DNA of 49,322 nucleotides from a virus: positions 1-49,322 of IMG/VR virus record IMGVR_UViG_3300036820_000550; one strand, written 5' to 3'. This document shows positions 24,228-29,903 of the stretch, one piece after another. Positions within the stretch are counted from its first letter, which is position 1, and each line of letters opens with the position of its first letter. Position numbers and translations under genes: made by a program. Below the pieces are notes generated by a model. The model was not told where the DNA came from, ran no database searches, and saw nothing but the letters and a program-made list of their open reading frames with translations.

Positions 24228-24310
24228 CGAGGGGTGAGATCCAGGAAGTGGCCAACCTGGCGGGACTGAGGTCCCGTGGTGTAAGCGGTAAGAGCACGCA
24301 CCCCATAAAG
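24228..24310 (+). other. Candidate permuted tRNA-like element (3' half before 5' half)
   Basis: In order: GGGTG (24232-24236), a 4-nt variable loop, a CCAGG/CCTGG stem (T-arm position), CGGGACT (24261-24267), 2 nt, GGTCCCG (24270-24276), TG, D-arm GTGT...GCAC, G, CACCC (24299-24303), then CATAAAG. Read as a circle, the acceptor (7 bp), D-stem (4 bp) and anticodon stem CACCC/GGGTG all pair. Weak points: the T-loop is 10 nt without TTCRA, and position 33 would be A. The anticodon could be TAA (Leu), one of the few missing from the array. Confidence 0.3.
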
Positions 24311-24406
24311 TTGTACCTCATCCGAGTGACACACCGTGAATGAGCTTATACGGGAGACAGGAGTGCCGGCTTGGCCAGCCGGTGATCTTTATCCGCGGTA
24401 TAGAGA

Positions 24407-24480
24407 CGGGTTGTGGCGCAGCTTGGCAGCGCGCCGCGTTCGGGACGCGGAGGCCCCCGGTTCAAATCCGGGCAGCCCGA
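24407..24480 (+). tRNA. tRNA-Pro(CGG)
   Basis: Acceptor CGGGTTG/CAGCCCG, loop TTCGGGA, T-loop TTCAAAT. Confidence 0.97.
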
Positions 24481-24563
24481 CTCTGAGGAGCTGCAAACTG
24501 GGATGAGATAAGCCCTGGCTATGTGCAGCGGTGAAAGTCCGTGCCAGTTCCTTAGTTTTTAAA

Positions 24564-24637
24564 CGGAGTGTGGCGCAGTCTGGCAGCGCGCGTGTCTGGG
24601 GGACACGAGGTCGCCGGTTCAACTCCGGCCATTCCGA
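24564..24637 (+). tRNA. tRNA-Pro(GGG)
   Basis: Acceptor CGGAGTG/CATTCCG, loop CTGGGGG, T-loop TTCAACT. The 80-nt spacer before it contains a possible pseudoknot (GCTGCA/TGCAGC with AACTGG/CCAGTT). Confidence 0.96.
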
Positions 24638-24639
24638 CA

Positions 24640-24778
24640 GGGTGCTGGGTGTGAAGGGGTAGGCTTGCAGCCTGTTAAGGACCGTCGCCCGGTTGACTGC
24701 ACACGCAGGGCCTATGGACTGAGGTGACTCCTGAGGGATCTCTGCGAAGAAGCCGTTCGATTCGGCTAGCACCCGCCA
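24640..24778 (+). tRNA. tRNA-Asn(GTT)-like gene with an apparent 62-nt insertion
   Basis: Perfect acceptor GGGTGCT/AGCACCC, perfect T-arm (AGCCG TTCGATT CGGCT), discriminator G and an encoded CCA (24776-24778). An anticodon loop CTGTTAA lies at 24672-24678. Removing 24680-24741 joins GCAGC...G to CTGC and makes a perfect 5-bp anticodon stem and a 5-nt variable loop. The D-arm does not pair well and a competing AGGCT/AGCCT hairpin exists. Far too short for a usual group I intron. A canonical tRNA-Asn(GTT) is present at 30470. Confidence 0.45.
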
Positions 24779-24791
24779 ACGTGGAGGGGAA

Positions 24792-25043
24792 ATGCTAGAC
24801 TGGCCCGACGACTGCCGTTGCCCTCCGATCAACGTCGGACATGAAGTATGGTGGAACCAGCGAGCATGGAGCGCTGGTTGCCAGCTTCACGGCGTGGGTA
24901 CGGAATACTTTCAGAAGCTCGAGAAGCTGCCATTCGGCTACGCTGATGAGCGGAATACTACCCGTGAGGAATATTTCGCTATCCTTGAAGAGCTCAAAGA
25001 GCTCGATCTCTCCGAAGAGCGAGAAGAAGACGATGATGACTGA
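24792..25043 (+). CDS. Hypothetical acidic protein inside the tRNA array
   Basis: 83 residues from ATG 24792 after GGAGGGG. The N-terminal half has CRCPP and several Trp residues; the C-terminal half is helical and very acidic, ending DLSEEREEDDDD. The stop codon directly abuts the first base of tRNA-Ala(GGC) at 25044. No family recognised. Confidence 0.7.
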   Translation: MLDWPDDCRCPPINVGHEVWWNQRAWSAGCQLHGVGTEYFQKLEKLPFGYADERNTTREEYFAILEELKELDLSEEREEDDDD

Positions 25044-25117
25044 GGGGCCATAGCTCAGCTCGGTAGAGCATCTGCATGGCATGCAGAGGGTCGCCGGTTC
25101 AAATCCGGCTGGTTCCA
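25044..25117 (+). tRNA. tRNA-Ala(GGC)
   Basis: Acceptor GGGGCCA/TGGTTCC, loop ATGGCAT, T-loop TTCAAAT. It begins immediately after the stop codon of the upstream gene. Confidence 0.95.
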
Positions 25118-25203
25118 CGGCGCCCGAGGGTGACTAAGCTGCAGTTCCGTAGTCTGGTACTGGTCGCTATGGCATAGGTCTGCAGGCCTCGGGCACTGAT
25201 CTT

Positions 25204-25277
25204 AGGAGTGTAGCTCAACTGGCTAGAGTCCCGGTCTCCAAAACCGGTGGTTGGGGGTTCGAATCCCTTCACTCCTG
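25204..25277 (+). tRNA. tRNA-Trp(CCA)
   Basis: Acceptor AGGAGTG/CACTCCT, loop CTCCAAA, discriminator G as expected for Trp. The candidate permuted tRNA starts at the next base. Confidence 0.97.
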
Positions 25278-25421
25278 CGGCGGTGGATGCGCGTTCAACT
25301 CGCGTCTGTCATTTGGGAGACCAGTACTGAAGCGGCTACGAGAGCTAGTACGCTTCGCGGAAAGCCGTAGAGCGCCAGTACCGGTCATGACGGTAGCTCA
25401 ATGGTAGAGCACCGCATAATC
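25278..25421 (+). tRNA. Candidate circularly permuted tRNA gene
   Basis: The 3' half comes first: GCGGT (25280-25284), GGAT, T-arm GCGCG TTCAACT CGCGT (25289-25305), CTGTCAT (25306-25312). A 74-nt folded linker follows, then the 5' half: ATGACGG (25387-25393), TA, D-arm GCTC...GAGC, ACCGC (25411-25415), ATAATC. As a circle, acceptor 7/7, D 4/4, T 5/5 and anticodon stem ACCGC/GCGGT 5/5 all pair (one or two wobbles). The anticodon depends on the unknown junction; AAT is the simplest reading. The following 95 nt fold into an 11-bp stem (25421-25431 with 25506-25516). Confidence 0.5.
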
Positions 25422-25519
25422 TTGGCTAGCCGAGGGTTAGGTTTCAGCCTTAGGTGAGGGTCGCAGGCATACCGGCACGTGGCGCTGCGGAGCCGGTAGC
25501 GAGTAGGCTAGCCAGGTAT

Positions 25520-25593
25520 GGTTCCATAGCTCAGGTGGAAGAGCGTCCGGTTGAAGCCCGGAAGGTTCGCTGGTTCGATCCCAGCTGGGACCA
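25520..25593 (+). tRNA. tRNA-Phe(GAA)
   Basis: Acceptor GGTTCCA/TGGGACC, loop TTGAAGC, T-loop TTCGATC. Confidence 0.96.
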
Positions 25594-25687
25594 CGACGCA
25601 AGCTGGGTAAGCGTACTAAAAAGACCAGTGCCCCAGAAGGGTGCCTGCCGGTAGGGTGAGCAGGCTAAAATAATACGCTCTACGCCC

Positions 25688-25738
25688 GGATCCTCCTTTA
25701 GCCGGAAAGGATTTCCCGTTCGATCCGGGAAGGATCCA
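25688..25738 (+). other. Acceptor/T-arm minihelix without anticodon arm (51 nt)
   Basis: Acceptor GGATCCT/AGGATCC, a single small hairpin CCTTT/AAAGG, a perfect T-arm TCCCG TTCGATC CGGGA, discriminator A followed by C. There is no room for an anticodon arm. It keeps every recognition feature of RNase P, RNase Z and the CCA-adding enzyme. Either a deletion remnant of a tRNA or a tRNA mimic. Both flanks are folded spacers. Confidence 0.45.
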
Positions 25739-25746
25739 CCCGTGGG

Positions 25747-25835
25747 CTGCCATCGTTTTCCTGTGCAGGCAGCATCTGGCCCGGCATGCCGCGGAGATGG
25801 CTTCGGCCGGGGAATAACCGCTCCTCCAGGAATAG
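25747..25835. other. Folded spacer with interlocking stems
   Basis: GCTGCC pairs with GGCAGC about 22 nt later, CCATC with a later GATGG across that stem, and CCCGGC with GCCGGG. The crossing pairs suggest a pseudoknotted RNA between the minihelix and tRNA-Gly(TCC). No ORF. Confidence 0.4.
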
Positions 25836-25855
25836 CACCGCTTCATCATTTCAAC

Positions 25856-25929
25856 GCCTCACTAGCTCAATGGTAGAGCTTCTGCTTTCCAAGCAGGTCA
25901 TGCCGGTTCGATTCCGGCGTGGGGCTCCA
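25856..25929 (+). tRNA. tRNA-Gly(TCC)
   Basis: Acceptor GCCTCAC/GTGGGGC, loop TTTCCAA, discriminator T at 25926 and encoded CCA 25927-25929. Confidence 0.97.
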
Positions 25930-25930
25930 T

Positions 25931-26004
25931 GCGCCGCTAGCTCAAGTGGTTAGAGCGCCAGACTCTTAATCTGGATGTTCGGGGTTCAAGTCCCTGGCGG
26001 CGCA
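25931..26004 (+). tRNA. tRNA-Lys(CTT)
   Basis: Acceptor GCGCCGC/GCGGCGC, loop CTCTTAA, T-loop TTCAAGT. A GTG codon follows one base after the discriminator. Confidence 0.97.
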
Positions 26005-26040
26005 CGTGATTGCTGAATGACAAGAAGGGAAGGAAATACC

Positions 26041-26247
26041 ATGGCGGAGGAGATCCGTCTGAAGTACAAATACCGTTGCACCAAGACCGGCAAGTCGAAC
26101 GCATCGCGTAATAACAACAATGGGCCGGCTAGGCACCGCGGCGAGACCGATAAGGTGAAGCTTGCGGCCGCTCAGTCCGCAACGAGGCAGAATCAGATGA
26201 TGCTTTATATGCTCGCCTCGGGTAGATTCAAGTGGGAGCGAGTTTAG
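26041..26247 (+). CDS. Small basic protein inside the tRNA array
   Basis: 68 residues from ATG 26041, preceded by AGAAGGGAAGG; an in-frame ATG at 26017 is possible. Lys/Arg/Asn-rich (TGKSNASRNNNNGPARHRGE), with a helical C-terminus. Possibly nucleic-acid binding. It ends 12 nt before tRNA-Leu(CAA). Confidence 0.7.
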   Translation: MAEEIRLKYKYRCTKTGKSNASRNNNNGPARHRGETDKVKLAAAQSATRQNQMMLYMLASGRFKWERV

Positions 26248-26259
26248 GCTCGATCCCGG

Positions 26260-26335
26260 ACCGGAGTGATAGGGAACTGGCATACCTCGCTACCTCAAAA
26301 GTAGTGGTTTACGGGTTCGACTCCCGTCTCCGGTA
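26260..26335 (+). tRNA. tRNA-Leu(CAA), short variable loop
   Basis: Acceptor ACCGGAG/CTCCGGT, anticodon stem GCTAC/GTAGT, loop CTCAAAA, T-arm ACGGG TTCGACT CCCGT. The variable region is only GGTTT, whereas bacterial tRNA-Leu normally has a long arm. The D-loop is enlarged. Confidence 0.85.
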
Positions 26336-26379
26336 CGGCTAAGTCGAGGGCTGCTTGATCCTCGGCTTAGCTATCTCGA

Positions 26380-26454
26380 TGCCCACTAGGAAAATCTGGC
26401 AACCCCGCCGGGCTCTGACCCCGGAGCTTCCTGGTTCGAGTCCAGGGTGGGCAG
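26380..26454 (+). tRNA. tRNA-Gln(CTG)
   Basis: Acceptor TGCCCAC/GTGGGCA, loop CTCTGAC, T-arm CCTGG TTCGAGT CCAGG, discriminator G. Confidence 0.95.
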
Positions 26455-26455
26455 C

Positions 26456-26590
26456 GAAGTGGTGGTAAGGAGAAGAATGCCGCCCTATCGACCGGTGAAT
26501 AAGCCGCACCGGCCGGTAAGAACGAGGCTCCTCTAAGGGACTCGGATCCGGTCTTGCTCGCAAGATAAGCCTATGAGCCGCCATCACTTC
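26456..26590. other. Folded spacer closed by a 10-bp stem
   Basis: GAAGTGGTGG (26456-26465) pairs with CCATCACTTC (26581-26590), one G-T pair. The 115 nt inside contain further short stems and no ORF. It fills the whole gap between two tRNAs. Confidence 0.5.
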
Positions 26591-26598
26591 TTCTTTCC

Positions 26599-26673
26599 GC
26601 CTCTGTAGCTCAGCTCGGATAGAGCACCGTCCTCGTAAGACGGGGGTCCGCGGTTCAAATCCGCGCGGAGGCT
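26599..26673 (+). tRNA. tRNA-Thr(CGT)
   Basis: Acceptor GCCTCTG/CGGAGGC, loop CTCGTAA, T-arm CGCGG TTCAAAT CCGCG. Confidence 0.97.
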
Positions 26674-26833
26674 CTGGGTTAGTATGTTACCCTAAAAAGG
26701 TAGAGCACCCTGTAATGGTGGGTAACGGACGACAACGCGAAGCCGTGAGTGGTGCTGATAAGTTGCTCACAACCTAAAAAGACGTACCGCATTCTAAGCC
26801 CCAGCTCTAGTGCTCTCAGGTGCTGGGACTTAT

Positions 26834-26918
26834 GCGCCCGTGGCGGAATGGCAGACGCGCAGCGTTGAGGTCGCTGTGCTCCGCGAGGGGCGTCCCGGTT
26901 CAAGTCCGGGCGGGCGCA
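26834..26918 (+). tRNA. tRNA-Leu(GAG)
   Basis: Acceptor GCGCCCG/CGGGCGC, loop TTGAGGT, a normal long variable arm, T-arm CCCGG TTCAAGT CCGGG. Confidence 0.97.
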
Positions 26919-26987
26919 CGCCGTGTCTGGCTGGTCACGGTGAGGGGATAAGTAGGGTCCGTGGCGAGTGCCAGCTCGCTACGGTAT

Positions 26988-27061
26988 GCCGCCTTAGCTC
27001 AGTTTGGCAGAGCAACCGCTTTGTAAGCGGTAGGTCACCCGTTCGAGGCGGGTAGGCGGCT
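26988..27061 (+). tRNA. tRNA-Thr(TGT)
   Basis: Acceptor GCCGCCT/AGGCGGC, loop TTTGTAA, T-arm ACCCG TTCGAGG CGGGT. Confidence 0.97.
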
Positions 27062-27076
27062 CGGCAGGTTTTTTGA

Positions 27077-27148
27077 TCCTCGCTGAGGTAATCGGCAACC
27101 GACTGGGTTTTGGTCCCGGTGTTCCAGGTTCGAATCCTGGGCGAGGAA
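27077..27148 (+). tRNA. tRNA-Gln(TTG)
   Basis: Acceptor TCCTCGC/GCGAGGA, loop TTTTGGT, T-arm CCAGG TTCGAAT CCTGG. Confidence 0.96.
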
Positions 27149-27199
27149 CGGTGCTTTTGTCCATGCTGCGTCATGCCCGGCCGGGAAATCCGCGGCTCA

Positions 27200-27305
27200 T
27201 CCTGGCGATTTTTGACCAGGCTCCATTGCGGCAGCGCCGAGCACCGCGAGGCGATCAGCAAGGCGCTCCTCGTCCTGGCGATCTTCGCCAGGCTCCATTG
27301 CGGCT
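27200..27305. repeat. Two direct copies of a hairpin-forming 33-mer
   Basis: Copies at 27200-27232 and 27273-27305 share TCCTGGCGAT and CCAGGCTCCATTGCGGC. The second forms a perfect 8-bp hairpin CCTGGCGA/TCGCCAGG, the first a weaker version. They lie in the 210-nt gap between tRNA-Gln(TTG) and tRNA-Thr(GGT), where a weak ORF is not convincing. Confidence 0.65.
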
Positions 27306-27360
27306 GCTGGACCGGGTAGCATTACCTGCTGCTCACCGAGCAGAAGGCACTAACACCTAA

Positions 27361-27435
27361 GCCTGGCTAGCTCTTAATTGGCAGAGCATCTCCATGGTAA
27401 GGAGAAGGTTATCGGTTCGAATCCGATGCCAGGCT
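27361..27435 (+). tRNA. tRNA-Thr(GGT)
   Basis: Acceptor GCCTGGC/GCCAGGC, loop ATGGTAA, T-arm ATCGG TTCGAAT CCGAT. The AGCNN array begins a few bases later. Confidence 0.96.
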
Positions 27436-27441
27436 CACTAA

Positions 27442-27718
27442 GCAAAAGCTCGAGCAAAGCCGAGCGCAGCTAAGCTAAGCCCAGCTGAGCATAGCATAGC
27501 AGAGCGCAGCTAAGTAAAGCACAGCACAGCAAAGCTCAGCTGAGCTAAGTAAAAGCACAGCAGAGCTGAGCATAGCAGAGCTGAGCATAGCTAAGCCCAG
27601 CTAAGCCCAGCGAAGCGAAGCGCAGCTCAGCACAGCACAGCTTAGCACAAGTACAGCCAAGCCTAGCCGAGCCGAGCCCAGCAGAGCTCAGCTGAGCGAA
27701 GCACAGCGAAGTCTGCCA
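27442..27718. repeat. AGCNN pentamer array (locus 2, longest)
   Basis: About 50 units of AGC followed by two variable bases keep 5-nt phase over long runs, with a few 1-nt slips and some AGTNN units. No coding potential, because the period is 5. It interrupts the tRNA array. The 125 nt after it (to 27846) hold nothing I recognise. Confidence 0.9.
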
Positions 27719-27846
27719 AAGAAGCTGATATAAACCGGGACCGGTCTGGCACCGTGGCCTGTCTCTGCTCGTCTCTACGAAGAAAGCTGACTTCCGCAGG
27801 AGACGGCAATAGCTGGCGTATTCAGCTGCGCTAGTACGGTGCGCAC

Positions 27847-27920
27847 GCGGACGTGGCGCAATTGGTAGCGCATCAGCTTCCCAAGCTGAGGGTTTGCGGG
27901 TTCGATCCCCGTCGTCCGCT
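27847..27920 (+). tRNA. tRNA-Gly(CCC)
   Basis: Acceptor GCGGACG/CGTCCGC, loop TTCCCAA, discriminator T as usual for Gly. Confidence 0.96.
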
Positions 27921-27984
27921 CAACCGGTGAATTGTGGTACCGTGATTCACCGGGGAAAGTCACTAGGGCAAATATGATACTCAT

Positions 27985-28058
27985 GCGGTTGTAGCTCAGT
28001 TGGTAGAGCGCTACCTTGCCAAGGTAGAGGTTCGCCGGTTCAAGTCCGGTCAGCCGCT
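27985..28058 (+). tRNA. tRNA-Gly(GCC)
   Basis: Acceptor GCGGTTG/CAGCCGC, loop TTGCCAA, discriminator T. Confidence 0.97.
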
Positions 28059-28147
28059 CGGTTCCTCGTACGTCCATACTACCGAACGCCTCCAGGGCCG
28101 AAAGGCAGCACAGGTAAGGTATAATTCGATATGCGGGGAACGCTTAA

Positions 28148-28229
28148 GGGCGAGTGGCGTAACTGGTAGCCGCGCTGGCCTCAGGAGCCAGTGTCTCACG
28201 ACGTAGGGGTTCGACTCCCCTCTTGCCCA
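28148..28229 (+). tRNA. tRNA-Leu(CAG)
   Basis: Acceptor GGGCGAG/CTTGCCC, loop CTCAGGA, long variable arm, T-arm AGGGG TTCGACT CCCCT. Confidence 0.95.
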
Positions 28230-28345
28230 CCCAGCAGGAAGCGCTTAAGCTAATACTCGACGTGGAAACAAATCCGGGTCCCGTGCTAGCGGACTCCCAT
28301 CTGCCAACAGGGTTGCTTTCTGCTGTTATAGTTGGATTAGATCCA

Positions 28346-28430
28346 GGGGCGGTCGCCTAGTCAGGCCCATGGCGCCACACTGCTAATGTGGTTGGGGCAA
28401 CCCTCGGGAGTTCAAATCTCCCCCGCTCCG
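28346..28430 (+). tRNA. tRNA-Ser(GCT)
   Basis: Acceptor GGGGCGG/CCGCTCC, loop CTGCTAA, long variable arm, discriminator G. A GTG start codon follows one base later. Confidence 0.96.
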
Positions 28431-28431
28431 C

Positions 28432-28473
28432 GTGACTACCAAAGAGAGGGAGCGTGGCTCCCGTACCGCCTGA
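28432..28473 (+). CDS. Possible 13-aa leader peptide after tRNA-Ser(GCT)
   Basis: GTG lies one base after the tRNA discriminator and opens 13 codons (VTTKERERGSRTA). These end in TGA, which overlaps the next ATG as TGATG. There is no ribosome-binding site, so it would be a near-leaderless start created by tRNA 3' processing. Speculative. Confidence 0.35.
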   Translation: MTTKERERGSRTA

Positions 28474-28625
28474 TGTGGCGGATCTGCTCCTGCTATAGGC
28501 CTCGGTGCCTATGCCGGAGAGCTTTCAACGATCCATACCTGGACTGTTTCGACTGCTGGGACGGGTACCACGTCTACGACAAACCGAACAACAAGATCAA
28601 GTGCCCGAAGTGTGACAAGAAGTAG
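28473..28625 (+). CDS. Small zinc-finger-like protein
   Basis: 50 residues from ATG 28473, which overlaps the stop of the 13-codon leader as TGATG. The longer frame reads through tRNA-Ser and is rejected. CSCYRPRCLC, then CFDC and CPKC, gives four Cys pairs for one or two zinc ions. The spacer 28626-28818 that follows has no gene but contains a perfect 16-nt palindrome at 28681-28696. Confidence 0.6.
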   Translation: MWRICSCYRPRCLCRRAFNDPYLDCFDCWDGYHVYDKPNNKIKCPKCDKK

Positions 28626-28818
28626 CTGGAACCAGTACGGGGAAGGTAGGCTTAGAAGCAGCCATCCTCTAAGGAGTGGGCCACGCGGCCGCGTGGTTGT
28701 ACCGAACAGGCCGAAGTACGTCAGAATATGATGCGCATTTCGTACGAGACGGAATCTTGTACGTCTGGTGGTTGCCTGCCGGTCCCTTTAGCGTAGTAGC
28801 ACACCCCGTATATTCAAA

Positions 28819-28903
28819 GGATCCTTCGCATAGTCTGGCCTAGTGCGCCGTCTTGGAAAGGCGGTAGGGGAAACCCTCGTGCGTTCGAATCGCACAGGAT
28901 CCG
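28819..28903 (+). tRNA. tRNA-Ser(GGA)
   Basis: Acceptor GGATCCT/AGGATCC, the same as the minihelix at 25688; loop TTGGAAA, long variable arm, discriminator G. Confidence 0.96.
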
Positions 28904-28953
28904 CTTTCACGAAGGTAGCCCGCTTCGGCTAGCCACCCCTCGTTTTTTACCAC

Positions 28954-29036
28954 GGTGGACTCGCATAGTGGCCTAGTGCACCTGTCTCGAAAACAGGAGA
29001 GGGAAACCTCCGCAGGTTCAAATCCTGCGTCCACCG
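28954..29036 (+). tRNA. tRNA-Ser(CGA)
   Basis: Acceptor GGTGGAC/GTCCACC, loop CTCGAAA, long variable arm, discriminator G. Confidence 0.97.
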
Positions 29037-29166
29037 CGGACTCTGGACACTTCGACCGTCAGAATCGGTCTTAGCCGCTAGAGTTGCTGATGGGAACCTA
29101 GCTCACTAACGGACGGGGAGCGAGCTAGCCTGCAGGTGAGGGTTTAAGCAGGCGTGATTTTACTTT

Positions 29167-29249
29167 GGCGGGGTCGCATAGCGGCCGAGTGCAGCTGCTT
29201 TGAAAGCAGCCGAGGGTGACCTCCGTGGGTTCAAATCCCACCCCCGCTG
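29167..29249 (+). tRNA. tRNA-Ser(TGA)
   Basis: Acceptor GGCGGGG/CCCCGCT, loop TTTGAAA, long variable arm, discriminator G. Confidence 0.96.
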
Positions 29250-29276
29250 CGTGATGGGAAGAAAAAAAGAGAGCAT

Positions 29277-29352
29277 AGGTCTGTAGCTCAGTCTGGTGAG
29301 AGCGCTTCCCTGATAAGGAAGAGGTTCGGTGGTTCAAGTCCACTCAGGCCTA
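29277..29352 (+). tRNA. tRNA-Ile(GAT)
   Basis: Acceptor AGGTCTG/CAGGCCT, loop CTGATAA, T-arm GGTGG TTCAAGT CCACT. Confidence 0.96.
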
Positions 29353-29411
29353 CATGGCGATGGCAGGACGCCAGGAGGTTGCAACTTCCCCCGTTGTTGC
29401 AAGACCTCTAA

Positions 29412-29445
29412 GGCCATACCGTCCGGCGGCCGCATCGGTATGGCC
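29412..29445. other. Perfect 10-bp hairpin in tRNA spacer
   Basis: GGCCATACCG (29412-29421) and CGGTATGGCC (29436-29445) pair perfectly around a 14-nt loop. No T run follows, so it is not a typical terminator. It lies 12 nt before tRNA-Met. Confidence 0.7.
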
Positions 29446-29456
29446 CCCTGCTACTT

Positions 29457-29530
29457 GGCGAGGTAGCTCAGCCTGGTAGAGCGCCACACTCATAATGTGG
29501 AGCGCACGGGTTCAAATCCCGTCCCCGCTA
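29457..29530 (+). tRNA. tRNA-Met(CAT), elongator type
   Basis: Acceptor GGCGAGG/CCCCGCT with one A-C mismatch, loop CTCATAA. It lacks the initiator-type first-pair mismatch. An Ile2 identity (lysidine) cannot be excluded, but a tRNA-Ile(TAT) is present at 29710. Confidence 0.93.
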
Positions 29531-29543
29531 CAGATCTGTACAT

Positions 29544-29699
29544 GCGGTCCCGGGCTAGGGATAACTCATGTGGTGTCATAGGCTGCCGGTAACACTCCCG
29601 CGGAGGCGCCAGCGGTGAAGAACGGCTAAGCCACATGAGAACGGATATGCTGAGCTGGACACGGCTCACGTCACGCGGGTTCGACTCCCGCCTACCGCT
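29544..29699 (+). other. tRNA 3'-half-like element with inserted folded RNA
   Basis: A perfect T-arm GCGGG TTCGACT CCCGC (29675-29691), then CTACCGC and T followed by C, forms a normal tRNA 3' end. A matching 5' acceptor is only partial (GCGGT at 29544 or GCGGTGA at 29612). A 9-bp perfect stem CTCATGTGG/CCACATGAG (29565-29573 with 29631-29639) encloses a 57-nt folded insert. Possibly a disrupted or intron-bearing tRNA. Confidence 0.35.
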
Positions 29700-29709
29700 C
29701 TACACTCAC

Positions 29710-29786
29710 AGGCCGGTAACTCACGTGGTAAGAGTACCTGCCTTATAAGCAGGAAGTAGTGGGATCAAGACCCACCCGGCCTACCA
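29710..29786 (+). tRNA. tRNA-Ile(TAT)
   Basis: Acceptor AGGCCGG/CCGGCCT, loop CTTATAA, discriminator A at 29783 and encoded CCA. The T-loop is ATCAAGA instead of TTCRANN. It reads AUA directly, without lysidine modification of a CAT anticodon. Confidence 0.9.
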
Positions 29787-29796
29787 GGGAGAAAAC

Positions 29797-29841
29797 ATGC
29801 GAAAACAGATCTTCACCACCGCGATAATGAAGGGCCACTAG
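29797..29841 (+). CDS. Possible 14-aa peptide ending inside tRNA-Lys
   Basis: ATG after CAGGGAGA encodes MRKQIFTTAIMKGH. The stop TAG is formed by the conserved T8-A9-G10 of tRNA-Lys(TTT). Good ribosome-binding site but very short. Confidence 0.3.
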   Translation: MRKQIFTTAIMKGH

Positions 29842-29902
29842 CTCAACGCAGAGCATCGGACTTTTAATCCGCTGGTTCCGGGTTCAAATCCCGGGTGGCC
29901 CA
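29832..29902 (+). tRNA. tRNA-Lys(TTT)
   Basis: Acceptor GGGCCAC/GTGGCCC, short D-loop, loop CTTTTAA, T-arm CCGGG TTCAAAT CCCGG. Confidence 0.97.
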
Positions 29903-29903
29903 C

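Noticed and set aside
24481-24560. Spacer with GGTGAAAGTCCG considered as a cobalamin riboswitch or RNase P fragment
   Set aside because: Only a short motif matches; neither the rest of either consensus nor a downstream regulated gene is present. A possible pseudoknot is noted under tRNA-Pro(GGG).
26690-26800. Possible extra tRNA-Tyr/Thr from the loop CTGTAAT near 26715
   Set aside because: The short stem around the loop pairs only partly, and no T-arm, D-stem or acceptor stem accompanies it. Tyr is supplied at 31814.
27073-27360. 95-aa ORF across tRNA-Gln and the 27200 repeats
   Set aside because: It starts inside or before the tRNA, is Arg/Pro/Ala-rich as expected from out-of-frame reading, and has no ribosome-binding site.
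27442-27718. AGCNN array considered as a CRISPR array
   Set aside because: Units are 5 nt with two free bases; there are no 23-47 nt repeats with unique spacers and no cas1/cas2 genes. The Cas4-like nuclease at 9543 belongs to a replication operon.
29354-29479. 41-codon frame starting one base after tRNA-Ile(GAT)
   Set aside because: It reads through a perfect hairpin into tRNA-Met and is Pro/Ala/Arg-rich; more likely non-coding, though its start fits the one-base pattern.
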